Origin: Triglochin maritima
Taxonomy: Eukaryota; Streptophyta; Magnoliopsida; Alismatales; Juncaginaceae
Assembly (NCBI GenBank): GCA_963682175.1
Contig: OY821772.1
Location: forward strand, 49,064,925-49,128,924
DNA length: 64,000 nucleotides
Reading direction: 5' to 3'
Shown: in pieces, positions 1-12,643 of the stretch
Layout: the number at the start of each line of letters is the position of its first letter
How positions within the stretch are numbered: the stretch's first letter is position 1
Made by a program: the position numbers and the translations under genes
Notes under the pieces: model-generated
Told to the model about the DNA's origin: nothing
Database searches by the model: none
What the model saw: only the letters and a program-made list of their open reading frames with translations

Positions 1-1408
1 TTTCATAATCATGAAATGCAGCAATAGCGAGCATTAACCGAATAGACTTGAACATGGCAACCGGTGAAAAAGTTTCATCATAGTCAATTCCTTGAACTTG
101 GGTGAAACCCTTCGCTACAAGTCTCGCTTTGTAGGTTGTTAAGTTCCCATCCATGTCCATCTTCCTCTTGAAAACACATTTATTTTGAATGACATTTTTC
201 CCTTGAGGAAGGTCAACCAAGTTCCACACTTGATTATCATACATGGATTCTATTTCGGATTCCATGGCCTTAAGCCATAGTTTGGAGTCTTCCCTTTCCA
301 TTGCTTCTTGGAAGGTCAAGGGATCATTGGTATCTAGTACCATGATTTCATGAAGTCCCAGATATAAGTCGGGTTTCTTCCTTTCCCTTGTTGACCTTCT
401 CGGTTCTCTTAGTTCTTTTCGTGTCTCTCGAACTTCTTCCACAATTTCTTGAGGAGTGGGTTCACGTTCAACTCTTGAACGTACACTTGGTGGGGATGAT
501 TGAGATTCTCTCACAATTTCTTGTGATGGTCTCTCACTCACGCTCCCACTAACCAAAGGAATCTCGGTTGGGCCTTCATGATCTTGAACGTCATCATTCG
601 TGTCATGATCTTGTAGAGTATCTTGAGTTTCCTCAAGCACAACCCTACTCCCACTACTTTTTACTCTTTCTAGAAATTCCTTTTCCAGAAATGTGGCATC
701 CCTCTCTACAATCACTCGATTGGAGGTGATATGCCAAAAGTAGTATCATCTTGTCTCACGAGGATAACCAATGAAGAAGCATTTATCCGCTTTTGGTTGA
801 AGTTTGGTCGACATCAATTTCTTGACGTAAGCCTCACAATCCCAAATCTTGAGAAAACTGAGCTTAGGTGTTTTACCACTCCATAGCTCATAAGGAGTTT
901 TCTCCACGGATTTGGATGGAACATTGTTTAGTGTGTAAGCCGCAGTTTGTAGTGCATAACTCCAAAAGTAAAGAGGTAATTCCGCATGACTCATCATTGA
1001 CCGAACCATGTCGAGCAATGTCATATTCCTCCTTTCGGATACTCCATTCCACTGAGGTGTACCGAGAGGGGTGAGTTGAGGTACAATACCAAACTCCTTT
1101 AGGTATGAGTCAAATTCGGCACTTAAGTACTCACCTCCACGATCCGTTCGTAGAGACTTGATTTTCTTGTCGAGTTGGTTCTCTACTTCATTCTTGAATT
1201 CTTTGAACTTCTCAAAGGACTCACTTTTGTTTCTCATTAGATAAACATAGCCATAACGACTATAATCATCCGTGAACGTAATGAAGTACCTGAAACCATC
1301 TCGTGCACTAGTACTCATTGGACCACATACATCAGAATGTATCAAATCCAACAAGTCACTCGCCCTTGGACCTTTCTTCTTGAAAGGTTTTTTTGTCATT
1401 TTTCCCAT
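1..1408 (-). pseudogene. Copia B integrase core and start of reverse transcriptase
   Basis: The frame from 1408 to 746 encodes a retroviral-type integrase core of the copia class, with HSDVCGPM and FTDDYSRYGYVYLM, the second acidic position in RTDRGGEY, and the catalytic Glu region GTPQWNGVSERRN. It continues with the conserved YELWSGKTP and FIGYPRETR. A TGA at 746-748 then replaces what is normally a Gly codon; beyond it the frame stays open through a charged linker into the RT start (TTYKARLVAKGFTQV, then YDETFSPVAMFKSIR). One nonsense change therefore disables a mostly intact polyprotein. The remaining RT and RNase H lie outside the window. Confidence 0.9.
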
Positions 1409-1413
1409 TATAC

Positions 1414-3440
1414 TGTAGGATTTCATGTTTAATTGTACATATTTATTTTCGAAATTTTTATGCACAATAAGGATCAATTTACAATTTTCTATGATTTATT
1501 TCATGCATGCATCAATTTGTTTCAATAGCTAGTTTCAAAACTTTATTAAAACAAATATGGGCTCTGAAATTCATACCTAGAAGTTCTCTTAAACTTCTTG
1601 AAGATTCGGAGACGTTGGGGATGTTTCTCGCTGCGCCGGATGCCTCCGAGTATTCACCAAACTCTAAACAAGATCGGAGAGAGGGAAGCTAGTCTCTCAA
1701 TCTCCGATAGGGTTTAGAATCCAATTACTAACGCCTCTTTAATTCCCTTGAGAAGATGATCTCTTAAGAACTAAAACTAAACTTAAGAATTAAGGTATTT
1801 TCGTGGAGAATTATGGAGAGAGAATTTTGCATAAGAAAATAATGAATAATTAAGGAGGTAATGAGATAAACTTGTATTTATAAGTTCTCTCCAAATTACC
1901 TATTCATGTGCAACCTCTTGCCCATGATTTCATGCAAAATTCCATCTAACCATCCATTATTTAATAATAAATAATATTAGCCACGAATCAAATCAATTAT
2001 GGACCAATTCCATGCATGATCTAATTAATTCTTAAATTAATTCTGCTGAAAACCGTCTGGACCGGTCGACCGTTTCAAGGTTCGGTCGACCGCTCGAACC
2101 ATGTTTCGGTCGACCGTTCAATAACTCGGTCGACCATTCGTAACATGAATTATTCCATCGCAATGTTCGGTCGACCGTTCGAACAGATGAAAATTCCCTG
2201 TTATCGGTCGAGACATGTCCGGTCGACCGTGCCCGATCGGTCGACCGTTTACTGCTAACCGGTCGACCGTTGGAGCACTGTTCTGCAGACTTGTCAAATT
2301 TCGGTTTAACCCTTACAAAATTTGACATTTCGGGATTAGTAGTAAATTCACAACTTATGTAACATATTATCCTATGTAATGATCAATCATTACACCCCAT
2401 AATATTTACATCACATATGAATTTTATTTAGATTCTAATTATGTTATTAATCACAACATAATTTTGATTTTGCTTGTTCATCCCATGTGTCATATTTTCT
2501 ACATGAAACCCGACACATCTTATGAACTCAAAATCCTCATTTCTTGTTTCCCAGTTTTGCGGTGTGACCTATGGGATGATCCAAACTAAGTTGGCAGTGA
2601 TATTAAGAGCTTAATATCACAAGCTATAAGCGGTATCTAGCTACACATTATAGCTCCCAATTAGTTAGATGTCTTAATTCTACTCGAACCAAAACCTGAT
2701 CCATTTAGTGATGGAGTGCACCACTTGTGTCCGTCCCTTGCCTCATGATATTAAGAATACACACAAAGTAGTATTGTGTCATTTTTGTATTAGTATTCAT
2801 TTCTTGATCTCTTTAAGCTAGTTATAAATATGTGACTTAACTCAAATCACATTGTGCACATTATAACTTTGCTTTATCAAGGGGCCCACTAATATCATCA
2901 CTCAATTAAGAGGGGCAATGATAGTCTTTTGACTAACCATCTTCTCCAACAAAAGTTGTACTTAACCAACCAATGCCTTTACACTATATTTATTGATAGC
3001 TCAAGACATTAATCTAATTAAGCATTCCTTAAGTGATTGGATATAAGTCTCATATCAAAGGACCGAAGACACAATAAAATATGAATGACACAGAAACACA
3101 TTTCTATAATATTTTACTTATTAGGTCTATTCAGTATACAAAAGTAATATTTTCCTCTTTTGCATACCCGTGTCGTCACTCACTTGTAGAGCAACAATGA
3201 TCTATGACCAACACGACAATCTTAACTCGGTAATTAATGTCTCATGTTAATTACCATGATTGCGAATATCTTTTGTTTTATGTAAACCAATATCTTTTAG
3301 AGCTCTACGGTTAAGGACCAAGAGTCTCTTCCTTAACACTTCTAAAAGACGAATAACATAAACAAGGAACAAAATGATTTCTCATTCAATTCATAATAAT
3401 TGACATTTAAAAGTAAAACTTTTAGAACACATTCCCTTCA
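1414..3440 (-). repeat. 3' LTR of copia element A
   Basis: A TG...CA terminated repeat of 2027 bp that matches 9948-11993 nearly base for base; the opening 300 bases show only a handful of substitutions. Between about 2057 and 2275 it carries a cluster of the palindrome CGGTCGACCG and close variants. The right LTR has one extra copy of this motif, which accounts for most of the ~19 bp length difference. A third copy of this LTR is the solo LTR at 34682-36709. Confidence 0.95.
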
Positions 3441-3454
3441 ATATCCCACTTGTT
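3441..3454 (-). other. Polypurine tract region of copia A
   Basis: Read on the minus strand, the bases just upstream of the 3' LTR are CAAGTGGGATATTG. This is close to the AAGTGGGAGATTG tract typical of plant copia elements, where it primes plus-strand DNA synthesis. Its position directly against the LTR supports the minus orientation of element A. Confidence 0.75.
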
Positions 3455-5675
3455 ATCAAAGTTTTCTTTCACATACATTCTCAATGTATAAAACATTAAT
3501 AACTAGGGTAACCTTCCCAAATCACCTATCAAGTCAATCCACATGGATCCTCGGATCCATGGACTCGAAATATATTTCGTCTCTTAGCTTGGTATGAAGG
3601 TTTGTTGAATGGATCAGTTGTGCCACCGTTGTGTCCACCTATTTATTCATTTTGTCTTTCGTTTGTGGTTGAGTTAGTTGTAGTGATATTACTCCTAACT
3701 ACACTAGCTCATACCTCCACCTTCAATAATGATGACGCATCATCACTCCAACCTTTTATTGTCTAGAATTCCTATAAGAATTGCATCAAAACAGTCCTCG
3801 GCTATTTTCTCCTTTGTCTTCCATAAACAAGAACCTTATCTTTAGTCCGGTTAAGGTACTTCAGAATATTCTTGACCGCAATCCTATGATTAGGACTTGC
3901 GTTGGATTGGTGACCTCTTGTCACGTTTAGAGCATACGAGATATTGAGTCTTGTGCAAGTCATCGTGTACATGGTCCTTCCTTTTGCCGAAGCATAAGGG
4001 ATACCTTCATGTACTCCAAGTCTTTGTGTGATTGAGCACATTGAGACTTCTTGAGTTGCGCACCTATACTCATACTTATTGGCATATTGTCCATATCGGA
4101 ATTGTTCACCCTGAACATTTCAAAGACCATGTCAATGTATACACGTTGACTTAGACCAATGAGTCTATGAGATGTATCTCTTTATATCTTGATAATCAAG
4201 ATGTATTGAGCCTCACTCACATCTTTTCATTGAACATACTGATTTCAACGAAATTTCTCGTTTGCTAATGCAAAGGTATATGATCGCTCATGAGCAATAT
4301 GTCATCGACATATAAGATCAGAAGTACTATATGGCTCCCACTAATCTCCTTGTATCAACAAGGTTTTCCTTTACTTTGAATGAAGTGAACCTCTTTCACC
4401 TCTTCGTCAAAGCGTTTGTTCCAACTCCTCGATGCTTGCTTCAATCCATAAATGGATTCTCGAAACTTGCATTTCTTCTCGTTATTATTTGGATCATCAA
4501 AACCTTGAGGTTGTACCATGTACATATCCTCCTCCAAGTTCCTGTTCAAGGAACGCCATTTTGATATCCATCTTCCATATCCCACAATTGTGAAATGCGG
4601 TAATAGTGAGCATAATCCGAATAGATTTTAATATGACAACTTCTCAAAAATTTCATCAAAGTCAATTTCTTGAATTTGAGTATAACTTTTGCTACAAGCC
4701 TTGCTTTGTAGGTTGTCAAGTTACTATCCATGTTTATCTTCCTCCTAAAAGCTCATTTATACCAAATGATATTTTCTCTTGAGGAAGGCTAATCAAGTTT
4801 CATACTTGATTATCATACATGGATTCTACTTCGGATTCCATGGCTTTTAACCATAGTTTGAAGTCTTTTCCATTGCTTCTCGGAAGGTCGAGGGATCTTT
4901 GGTATCTAGTACCATGATCTCATGAAGTCCCACATACTTATTGGGTTTCTTCCTTTCCCTCATTGACCTTCTTAGTTCTTTTGGTTCTTCTCGTGTCTCT
5001 CGAACTTCTTCCACAATTTCTTGAGGAATAGGTTCATGTTCGACTCTCGAACGCACACTAGGTGAGGATGATTGAGATTTTCTCACAATTTCTTGTAAGG
5101 ATTTCTCGCTCATGCTCCCACTAACAAAATGAATCTCGGTTGGGCCTTCATGATTTTGAATGCAACATTCACATCATGATCTTGTAGAGTATATTGAGTT
5201 TTCTCAAGCACAACTCTACTCCCACTACTTTTCTCTCTTTTCCAGAAATTCCAGAAAAACCATATCTCTCTCTACAATCTTTCGATTGGAGGTGATACAC
5301 CAAAAGTAGTATCCTCTTGTCACACGAGGATAACCTATAAAGAAGCACTTATCTGCTTTTGGTCGAAGCTTGGTCGACATCAATTTCTTGATGTATACCT
5401 TACAACCCCAAATCTTGAGAAAGTCGAGCTTAGGTGTCTTTCAACTCCATAGCTCACAAGACATTTTCTCCACGGATTTGGATGGAACATTATTCAGTGA
5501 GTTTGTCATTATTTGTAGTGCATAATTCCAAAAGTAAATAGGCAATTTAAATTGACTTATTATTGATCGAACCATGTTGAGCAATATCATGTTCCTACCT
5601 TAGGAATAAGTCAAATTAGGTATCCTAAGCACTCACCCCTACGAACCTTTCATAGAGACTCGATATTCTTGTTGA
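3455..5675 (-). pseudogene. Copia A RNase H, RT and C-terminal integrase remnants
   Basis: Broken copia pol. RNase H remnants lie at about 3540-4041 (SMDP...HVDWLD near the end; TRLNISYALNVTRGHQSN further up). RT remnants lie at about 4331-4731 (YKARLVAK; EDMYMVQPQGFDDPNN; SIYGLKQASRSWNKRFDE). The linker is at 4847-5113 (RERKKPNKYVGLHEIMVLDT) and part of integrase reaches 5675. Several frameshifts and stops separate these blocks, so no continuous product is possible. The homologous stretch of element B is far better preserved. The left boundary is the PPT and LTR; the right boundary is the Gypsy solo LTR. Confidence 0.85.
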
Positions 5676-5680
5676 GTCGG

Positions 5681-6869
5681 TGGTGAGAAATTTTATTTAT
5701 ACCGCAAGTGCACGGCGTCAATGAAGACGTGGCAAGTACGGGTCGAACACAAGGAGGGAGAGATTTCGTTGTTAGTGTGATTTCGATTGAGGGGAAGAAG
5801 GGAGAGAAGAATTAATTTGGGTTTTTGGGGTTTTTGGTTTAATTAACTAAAGTACGAAACAAAAGCAATTAAAATTAAAACAAGAACAAAGAGAAAAATC
5901 CGTGGGGTGGAGGTTTAGACTTAGGTTTAGAGTAGAGAATTACTGAAACTTATTGTAAATCATGTTAGTTATGAAGCATTACAAGATAAATGACTTAACA
6001 TAAACTCAAGTAATCAAAATACACTAATCATGAACTTAAAATAATAACATGCATTCATCATTCTCTAACCCTAATTCCATCACCTCCACCCTTTGGAGAG
6101 AGTTAGAAACTCATGGAGGGAGGAAGAAGAAGAGGTCCTTGAGACATTAAAAGAAAACTAAAACAAGAATTAAAAGAACAGAATTTTATTAATAAAACTA
6201 AGGTACACAAATAAGAACAACAACCAAGGACCCTATTTACATCGTTCTCGGGTCTATTTATAGTTGCTACAAGGGACTTAGGTATAGAATTGGATAGTAC
6301 ACGTGTCCATACACGAGTGGACGAAATTGGGACACACGGATCGACCAATGGGCGGCGGAATCGCCGCACATCATGTGTATTGTGCGGCGGATTCGCCTCC
6401 CACGTTGGTCGGATTTAATCAGGATTTTTGTCACGCGTTTATGGTATGATTTGATCTTTATTTGCGTGTCTGGATGATTTCTTTCCATTGTCTTGAGCTC
6501 CGGATTAATTCCTTCCATTGTTGGAGATTTATAGTTGATTTTTCTTTTGACTTTTCCAACAAAATAACTTGATCCTTTTCTTTTGCAATTAGGTCCTTGG
6601 CATTTTGCAATTAAGTCCTTGACCTTTTTGTGATTAGCTCCTTGAATGCTTTTATGCTTGGATGCATTTCCAATTGAAACCCGATAAACTTGAATTCGGT
6701 CTTTATGATAGAAGTGAATCTTTTGCACACGTTTATGCTCGGAATGTTGGTAAATTGCATTCAGGTCCCTGTATTCTGTAAATAAGACTAAACACATACC
6801 TTAGTAGCATTTATTGATGTAAAAGTAATCTAAATGAAAGACATATGATGCAATGTATGCAATGCATCA
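5681..6869 (-). mobile_element. Gypsy-type solo LTR, copy 1
   Basis: A 1189-bp sequence that starts TGGTGAGAAATTTT and ends TGCAATGCATCA on the plus strand. It is flanked on both sides by the pentamer GTCGG (5676-5680 and 6870-6874), in the integrase gene of copia A. The same sequence occurs at 40127-41347 and as the 3' LTR of the Gypsy element at 59042-60230, which shows that its transcriptional sense is minus. No internal Gypsy sequence accompanies it, so it is a solo LTR left by LTR-LTR recombination. The short open frames inside it are not genes. Confidence 0.93.
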
Positions 6870-6874
6870 GTCGG

Positions 6875-7610
6875 TTCACTACTTCATCCTCGAATTCCTT
6901 GAACTTGTCAAATAATTCACTTTTGCTTCCCATTAGACAAATATAGCCATAATGACTATACTTGTCTGTGAACAAAATGAAGTATCTTAAACCGTCCCTT
7001 GCACTTGTACTTATCGGACCATATACATTAGAATGTATCATATCTAATTAGTTATTCGTTTTCGTTCCTTTCTTCTTGAAAGGTCTCTTGGTCATTTATT
7101 TGACCAATCCGATAGTGCTACAAGATTATATCATTCACGTGAGTTATCTTAGTTTCCTTTTGTTATTGTTTGTTTGAGTTTGTTTATTATTTATTTCAAG
7201 CAAATAGAAACCATTCTATGCGAATGTATTTGCATAGAAAATTCCATTCTTCGATATAGACAAGTAAGAATTAGAAATATATATTAAGTTATCCATATCC
7301 AAAACATGATGCAGAATAGTTCTTGCTAATCGAAGGTACATAACAAACATTCTTCAAAGCATAAATTTAAATCACTAGACTATTGAAGTTCCATAGAATC
7401 TTGTACAATTGCAGCGTTGCTTGTACTATTTCCAATCTTCAATATCATCTCGTTCTCCACGAGTTCCTTCCTATCATTCAATAGCTGCACATCAAAATTA
7501 TGTGAGCACAAGATCCGGTAACCATTACCAAATCAAGGACAGAGGTGATTAAATTTATCTCAATAACAAACATACCTATGGCGTTTCTTGGGCGCCTACG
7601 TTCAATCATC
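6875..7610 (-). pseudogene. Copia A protease and N-terminal integrase remnants
   Basis: From 7041 leftwards the frame reads as the start of a copia integrase core (IHSNVYGPISTSARDG, then FTDKYSHYGYICLM) until the Gypsy insertion. To its right are decayed GAG-pre-integrase and protease sequences. The protease active site that reads VIDTGSCAH in element B reads MVTGSCAH here: the catalytic Asp codon appears changed to Val. With the other frameshifts this makes A incapable of processing its own polyprotein. Confidence 0.8.
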
Positions 7611-8448
7611 CCATTTTCAAGGTCTTCCTTGTATTTGGGGCAATTTGGCCGGATGTGTCCTTTTTCACCGCAGTGAAAGCACTCCGTGTTGGGAGTCGGA
7701 GATTTGAAAGATTTCCCCCTTTAGGCACTCCCATGAGCACCTCCTACTCCCTTGCTCTTGATTGACGTATCTTTGGTAAATTTGCCTTCACTTTTGTTGA
7801 TCTTTTTGCTCTTCTCATGGACGGTTAGGACGTGATTGTCCCGACCCTTGCCCATGTCAACTTCTGCCGTTTTGAGAGCGTTGTGAAGCTCCTCAAGACT
7901 CACCTTTTTTTCACGCACATGATAGTGCATCACAAAGTCCTTGAAGGACGGGGCTAGAGAGCCAAGAATCAAATCTTCGGCAATGTCCTAGGGCATTGGA
8001 GAAGAGAGCTTCGACAATTTCTCAAGGTATCCTTGCATCGTGAGAAAATGCATGGACACCGATGTTCCCTCCGCCATATGACACCTTGTGAGTGCGATGG
8101 TGGTCTTATAGCGTTCCTTTCGGGCACTATCCATGAACATCTTTGTTAAAGCCTCCATAGTCTTCTTGGGTTTTGAATCCAAGTATTTCGCTTGAAACGA
8201 GTCACCCATGGATGCTAGCATAAGACCGTGAACTTGGTTCTCTTGTCTTCCCACTTGGCTATCGCCTCTTTCTCATTATCGGTTGTCTTCTCATTCAATT
8301 TTGGGATTTCACCATCCAAAATATGAGATAGTTTTTCAAACCTCAACACGATATTAAGATTGAGTTGCCATTTCATGAAGTTTGAGCCATCATTTTGCAA
8401 AGGATTCTTTTCGATCATAGATCGCACAATTGGTTGGATATTAGTCAT
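7611..8448 (-). pseudogene. Copia A gag remnant with CCHC zinc knuckle
   Basis: The gag start ATG is at 8446-8448 (MTNIQPIVRSMIEKN). Blocks in at least two frames follow: NDGSNFMKWQLNLNIVLRFE, KYLDSKPKKTMEALTKMFMD, then MILGSLAPSFKDFVMHYHVRE. They end in a CCHC zinc knuckle of the CFHCGEKGHIRPNC type near 7630-7690. A frameshift near 8235 and an in-frame TAG near 7989 break the frame. Copia gag forms the virus-like particle and the knuckle binds element RNA. Confidence 0.85.
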
Positions 8449-9934
8449 TTCTACAAAATAAATTATACAGGGTTTTAATGTCAATTTTATGTTTTAAAAT
8501 ACATATATACAAATGTAAATGTTGCAAATAAAAATTTTGCCCATAAATGCAACAATCCAAGATCCTATCAATTGTAATATAGACTAGCCAAGGGCTATCA
8601 AATATATTACAATATCAAGGTAAGAAAACATTTTCTAATCACAACCTTTTTGAATTTTAGCAACATTTAGCATCTTCAAACTCTTGTGACTCTTGTCATT
8701 TTAATTATGAGGGAATGCGACCTATCCTCGTAAGAAAAACTTTTTCCCAAAACCGAGCGAGAGCTCTAGGTGATGTTAAGAAAACTTATTTTCATTTGAT
8801 ACGAGATACGTTTATCCATTGTATTCACAACTAAACATACTTGGGGTTCACTAGGGTGAAACACACCTCATATATTTAATTGTGGCACAACAACAGACAA
8901 CCATTATATCTCCCACTATTCCCAAAGATGGAGGGAGCTATCTCCCACTAAGGGCGAGCAGAGTATCCCTCAATCAATGGCTGCTAGTGGATGAAATAAG
9001 AAGGAAATTATTCTTAATTTTTGTTGGACAATTTCATATATTTACATGTGATTTAGAATTTTAGGTTATCATGCATATTAATATTCATACACATCCTAAC
9101 ATTCACCAAATTCATCACATGCATAGCAGAAATTAAAAAACAGAAATTAAACATTCACACAATCCACATCGTGTGAGTTTATATGTTCCCTTTGATCCTT
9201 GATCCTCGATCCCAGATCCTCGATCCTCGATCGATGCGCTACAACGGCGACTTCCTCTTGCACCGGAGATGTAGATTTTACAGAAAATAAACATGCTCCT
9301 CACATTCGATAAAAACCGACTAGTGCAAGTCCTATGTAAAACCTCTCATATGCATATGCAATTATCTAAAAGATGGAAATAGAGAATTTGACTTTTACAT
9401 ACATAAGCCCCTGTATTATAACAATTATAAACATTCATAGCCGCTGATTTGGAACATATAAACTCACAATTCCTGCAAAAACAACTCGAGCATCCATGCA
9501 CGCAATATCGCTATAAACTATCCACCCTAGTTTATCAAGCATCTAGAATCTCAAACAATTCTTTGAAAAACATTTTGAAATCCATTAAAAACGTTTTTCA
9601 TGCATCCATAGTTCAAAAATTAATTATGAACCGCTGTCCATCCAATTTCCAATGGAAAGATGAACCGCAGTTTTTCGGTTTTGTTGATTCTCTTACAAAA
9701 TAATCGTTTATACTTAAAACGAAATTATTGCAAGTCAGACAAATGTCTAAATCTTAATTCTAATAATTACATGGCATGTTTTAAAACACTTAAAACATTC
9801 AGAACGAATTATTATGGAGAATTATATCAACAAACATTCATAGACCGAAAAAACCGGTAAATCGAATTGTTTAAATCCTAGATGGTAAACTAAATTCGTT
9901 TACAGCCTTAAATCATGAGAAAATTGAACCCTAA
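8449..9934 (-). other. Untranslated leader of copia A
   Basis: About 1.5 kb between primer binding site and gag with no supported coding sequence. The part next to gag (8455-9078) matches the leader of element B at 13441-14064. A small tandem of the heptamer-like unit GATCCTCGATC occurs near 9190-9235. Such long leaders are common in plant copia elements and would hold the packaging signal. Confidence 0.75.
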
Positions 9935-9946
9935 GCTCTGATACCA
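9935..9946 (-). other. Primer binding site (initiator Met tRNA)
   Basis: On the minus strand this reads TGGTATCAGAGC, the usual plant copia PBS complementary to the 3' end of tRNA-iMet. It lies one base inside the 5' LTR of element A, as expected for minus-strand strong-stop DNA priming. Confidence 0.93.
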
Positions 9947-9947
9947 C

Positions 9948-11993
9948 TGTAGGATTTCATGTTTAATTGTACATATTTATTTTCGAAATTTTTATGCACA
10001 ATAAGGATCAATTTACAATTTTCTATGATTTATTTCATGCATGCATCAATTTGTTTCAATAGCTAGTTTCAAAACTTTATTAAAACAAATATGGGCTCCG
10101 AAATTCATACCTAGAAGTTCTCTAAAACTTCTTGAAGATTCGGAGACGTTGGGGATGCTTCTCGCTGCGCCGGATGCCTCCGAGTATTCACCAAACTCTA
10201 AACAAGATCGGAGAGAGGGAAACTAGTCTCTCAAACTCCGATAGGGTTTAGAATCCAATTACTAACCCCTCTTTAATTCCCTTGAGAAGGTGATCTCTTA
10301 AGAACTAAAACTAAACTTAAGAATTAAGGTATTTTCGTGGAGAATTATGGAGAGAGAATTTTGCATAAGAAAATAATGAATAATTAAGGAGGTAATGAGA
10401 TAAACTTGTATTTATAAGTTATCTCCAAATTACCTATTCATGTGCAACCTCTTGCCCATGATTTCATGCAAAATTCCATCTAACCATCCATTATTTAATA
10501 ATAAATAATATTAGCCACGAATCAAATCAATTATGGACCAATTCCATGCATGATCTAATTAATTCTTAAATTAATTCTGCTGAAAACCGTCTGGACCGGT
10601 CGACCGTTTCAAGGTTCGGTCGACCGCTCGAACCATGTTTCGGTCGACCGTTCATAACTCGGTCGACCATTCATAACATGAATTATTCCATCGCAATGTT
10701 CGGTCGACCGACCGATTACTTTCGGTCGACCGTTCGAACAGATGAAAATTCCCTGTTATCGGTCGAGACATGTCCGGTCGACCGTGCCCGATCGGTCGAC
10801 CGTTTACTGCTAACCGGTCGACCGTTGGAGCACTGTTCTGCAGACTTGTCAAATTTCGGTTTAACCCCTACAAAATTTGACATTTCGGGATTAGTAGTAA
10901 ATTCACAACTTATGTAACATATTATCCTATGTAATGATCAATCATTACACTCCATAATATTTACATCACATATGAATTTTATTTAGATTCTAATTATGTT
11001 ATTAATCACAACATAATTTTGATTTTGCTTGTTCACCCCATGTGTCATATTTTCTACATGAAACCCGACACATCTTATGAACTCAAAATCCCCATTTCTT
11101 GTTTCTCAGTTTTGCGGTGTGACATATGGGAGGATCTAAACTAAGTTGGCAGTGATATTAAGAGCTTAATATCACAAGCTATAAGCGGTATCTAGCTACA
11201 CATTATAGCTCCCAATTAGTTAGATGTCTTAATTCCACTGAACCAAAACCTGATCCATTTAGTGATGGAGTGCACCACTTGTGTCCGTCCCTTGCCTCAT
11301 GATATTAAGAATACACACAAAGTAGTATTGTGTCATCTTTGTATTAGTATTCATTTCTTGATCTCTTTAAGCTAGTTATAAATATGTGACTTAACTCAAA
11401 TCACATTGTGCACATTACACTTTGCTTTATCAAAGGGCCCACTAATATCATCACTCAATTAAGAGGGGCAATGATAGTCTTTTGACTAACTATCTTCTCC
11501 AACAAAAGTTGTACTTAACCAACCAATGCATTTACACTACACTTATCGATAGTTCAAGACACTGATCTAATTAAGTATTCCTTAAGGGATCAGATATAAG
11601 TCTCATATCAAAGGACCAAAGACACAGTAAAATATCAATGACACAGAAACACATTTCTATAATATTTTACTTGTTAGGTCTATTCAGTATACAAAAGTAA
11701 TATTTTCCTCTTTTGCATACACGTGTTGTCACTCACTTGTAGAGCTACAATGATCTATGACCAACACGACAATCTTAACCCGGTAATTAATGTCCCATGT
11801 TAATTACCATGATTGCGAATATCTTTTGTTTTATGTAAACCAATATCTTTTAGAGCTCTACGGTTAAGGACCAAGAGTCTCTTCCTTAACACTTCTAAAA
11901 GACGAATAACATAAACAAGGAACAAAATGATTTCTCATTCAATTCATAATAATTGACATTTAAAAGTAAAACTTTTAGAACACATTCCCTTCA
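9948..11993 (-). repeat. 5' LTR of copia element A
   Basis: A 2046-bp LTR with TG...CA ends, almost identical to the 3' LTR. It should carry the element promoter, read on the minus strand toward gag. It holds the same CGGTCGACCG-rich segment at about 10595-10830, with an extra motif copy near 10700-10735. It is followed at once by the TATAC duplication at 11994-11998 and by element B sequence. Confidence 0.95.
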
Positions 11994-11998
11994 TATAC

Positions 11999-12643
11999 AT
12001 GGTTGGCACGTCTCCAATGATTTAAAATCAAGTAGACCAAAAAGGTTAGCTTCTTGCAATTTCTTGATGCGTTTTTCATTTATGTGACCAAGACGATAGT
12101 GCCACAAGAGAGTATCGTTCTCGTGAGTGGTCTTAAGTCTTTTGTTATTGATATTAAAGATTTGTTTATCATTCAATTCAAGCAAATAGAGACCATTCCT
12201 TATGAATGCATTTGCATAGAAAACACCATTCTTCGATATAGACAAGCAAGAATTTGAAATATTTATATTAAAATTATCCATATCTAAACATGATACAGAA
12301 ATAATGTTCTTGCTAATCGAATGCACATAATAAACATTCTTTAGACATAAATTTAAACCACTACATAATTGAAGCACCACAGAACCTTGTGCAACCGCAG
12401 ACACGTTCTCACCATTTCCGACCTTCAATTCTACCTCGTTTCTTACGAGTTCCTTCCTATCCATGAGTAGCTGCACATTAGAAACTATGTGAGCACAAGA
12501 TCCGGTATCAATTACCCAATCCTGGACAGAGGTGGCTAAATTTATTTTAATAACAAATATACCTTTGGCCTTTTTGGGGCGTCGTCGTTCAATCACTCCG
12601 TTGTCAAGGTCTTCCTTGTACTTGGGGCAACTTGGCCGGACGT
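11999..12643 (-). pseudogene. Copia B protease and GAG-pre-integrase domain
   Basis: An open frame from 12596 covers MIERRRPKKAKG, an aspartic protease with active site VIDTGSCAHIVS, flap-region residues ELKVGNGENVSAVAQGS, and the GAG-pre-integrase signature LLWHYRLGHINEKRIKKLQ. It ends at ETCQPC where element A interrupts it. The frame resumes at 1408 with GKMTKKPFKKKG, so before the insertion this was one continuous polyprotein. Only the split and a stop just after the zinc knuckle (about 12643-12647) separate it from gag. Confidence 0.88.

Larger units (their letters stand above)
1414..11993 (-). mobile_element. Ty1/copia element A, complete, nested in B
   Basis: Two long terminal repeats in the same orientation (1414-3440 and 9948-11993), each beginning TGTAGGATTTCATG and ending ATTCCCTTCA on the plus strand, bracket a minus-strand internal region. 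A tRNA-iMet primer binding site abuts the right LTR and a purine-rich tract abuts the left LTR, which fixes the orientation. The 5-bp target duplication TATAC is perfect. Internal order is leader, gag, protease, integrase, RT, RNase H, the copia order. The coding part is heavily degenerate and is itself interrupted by a Gypsy solo LTR at 5681-6869. Confidence 0.95.

Noticed and set aside
6103..6797. Open frames inside the sequence at 5681-6869
   Set aside because: The same frames recur at 59463-60158 because both are copies of one LTR; they are not genes.
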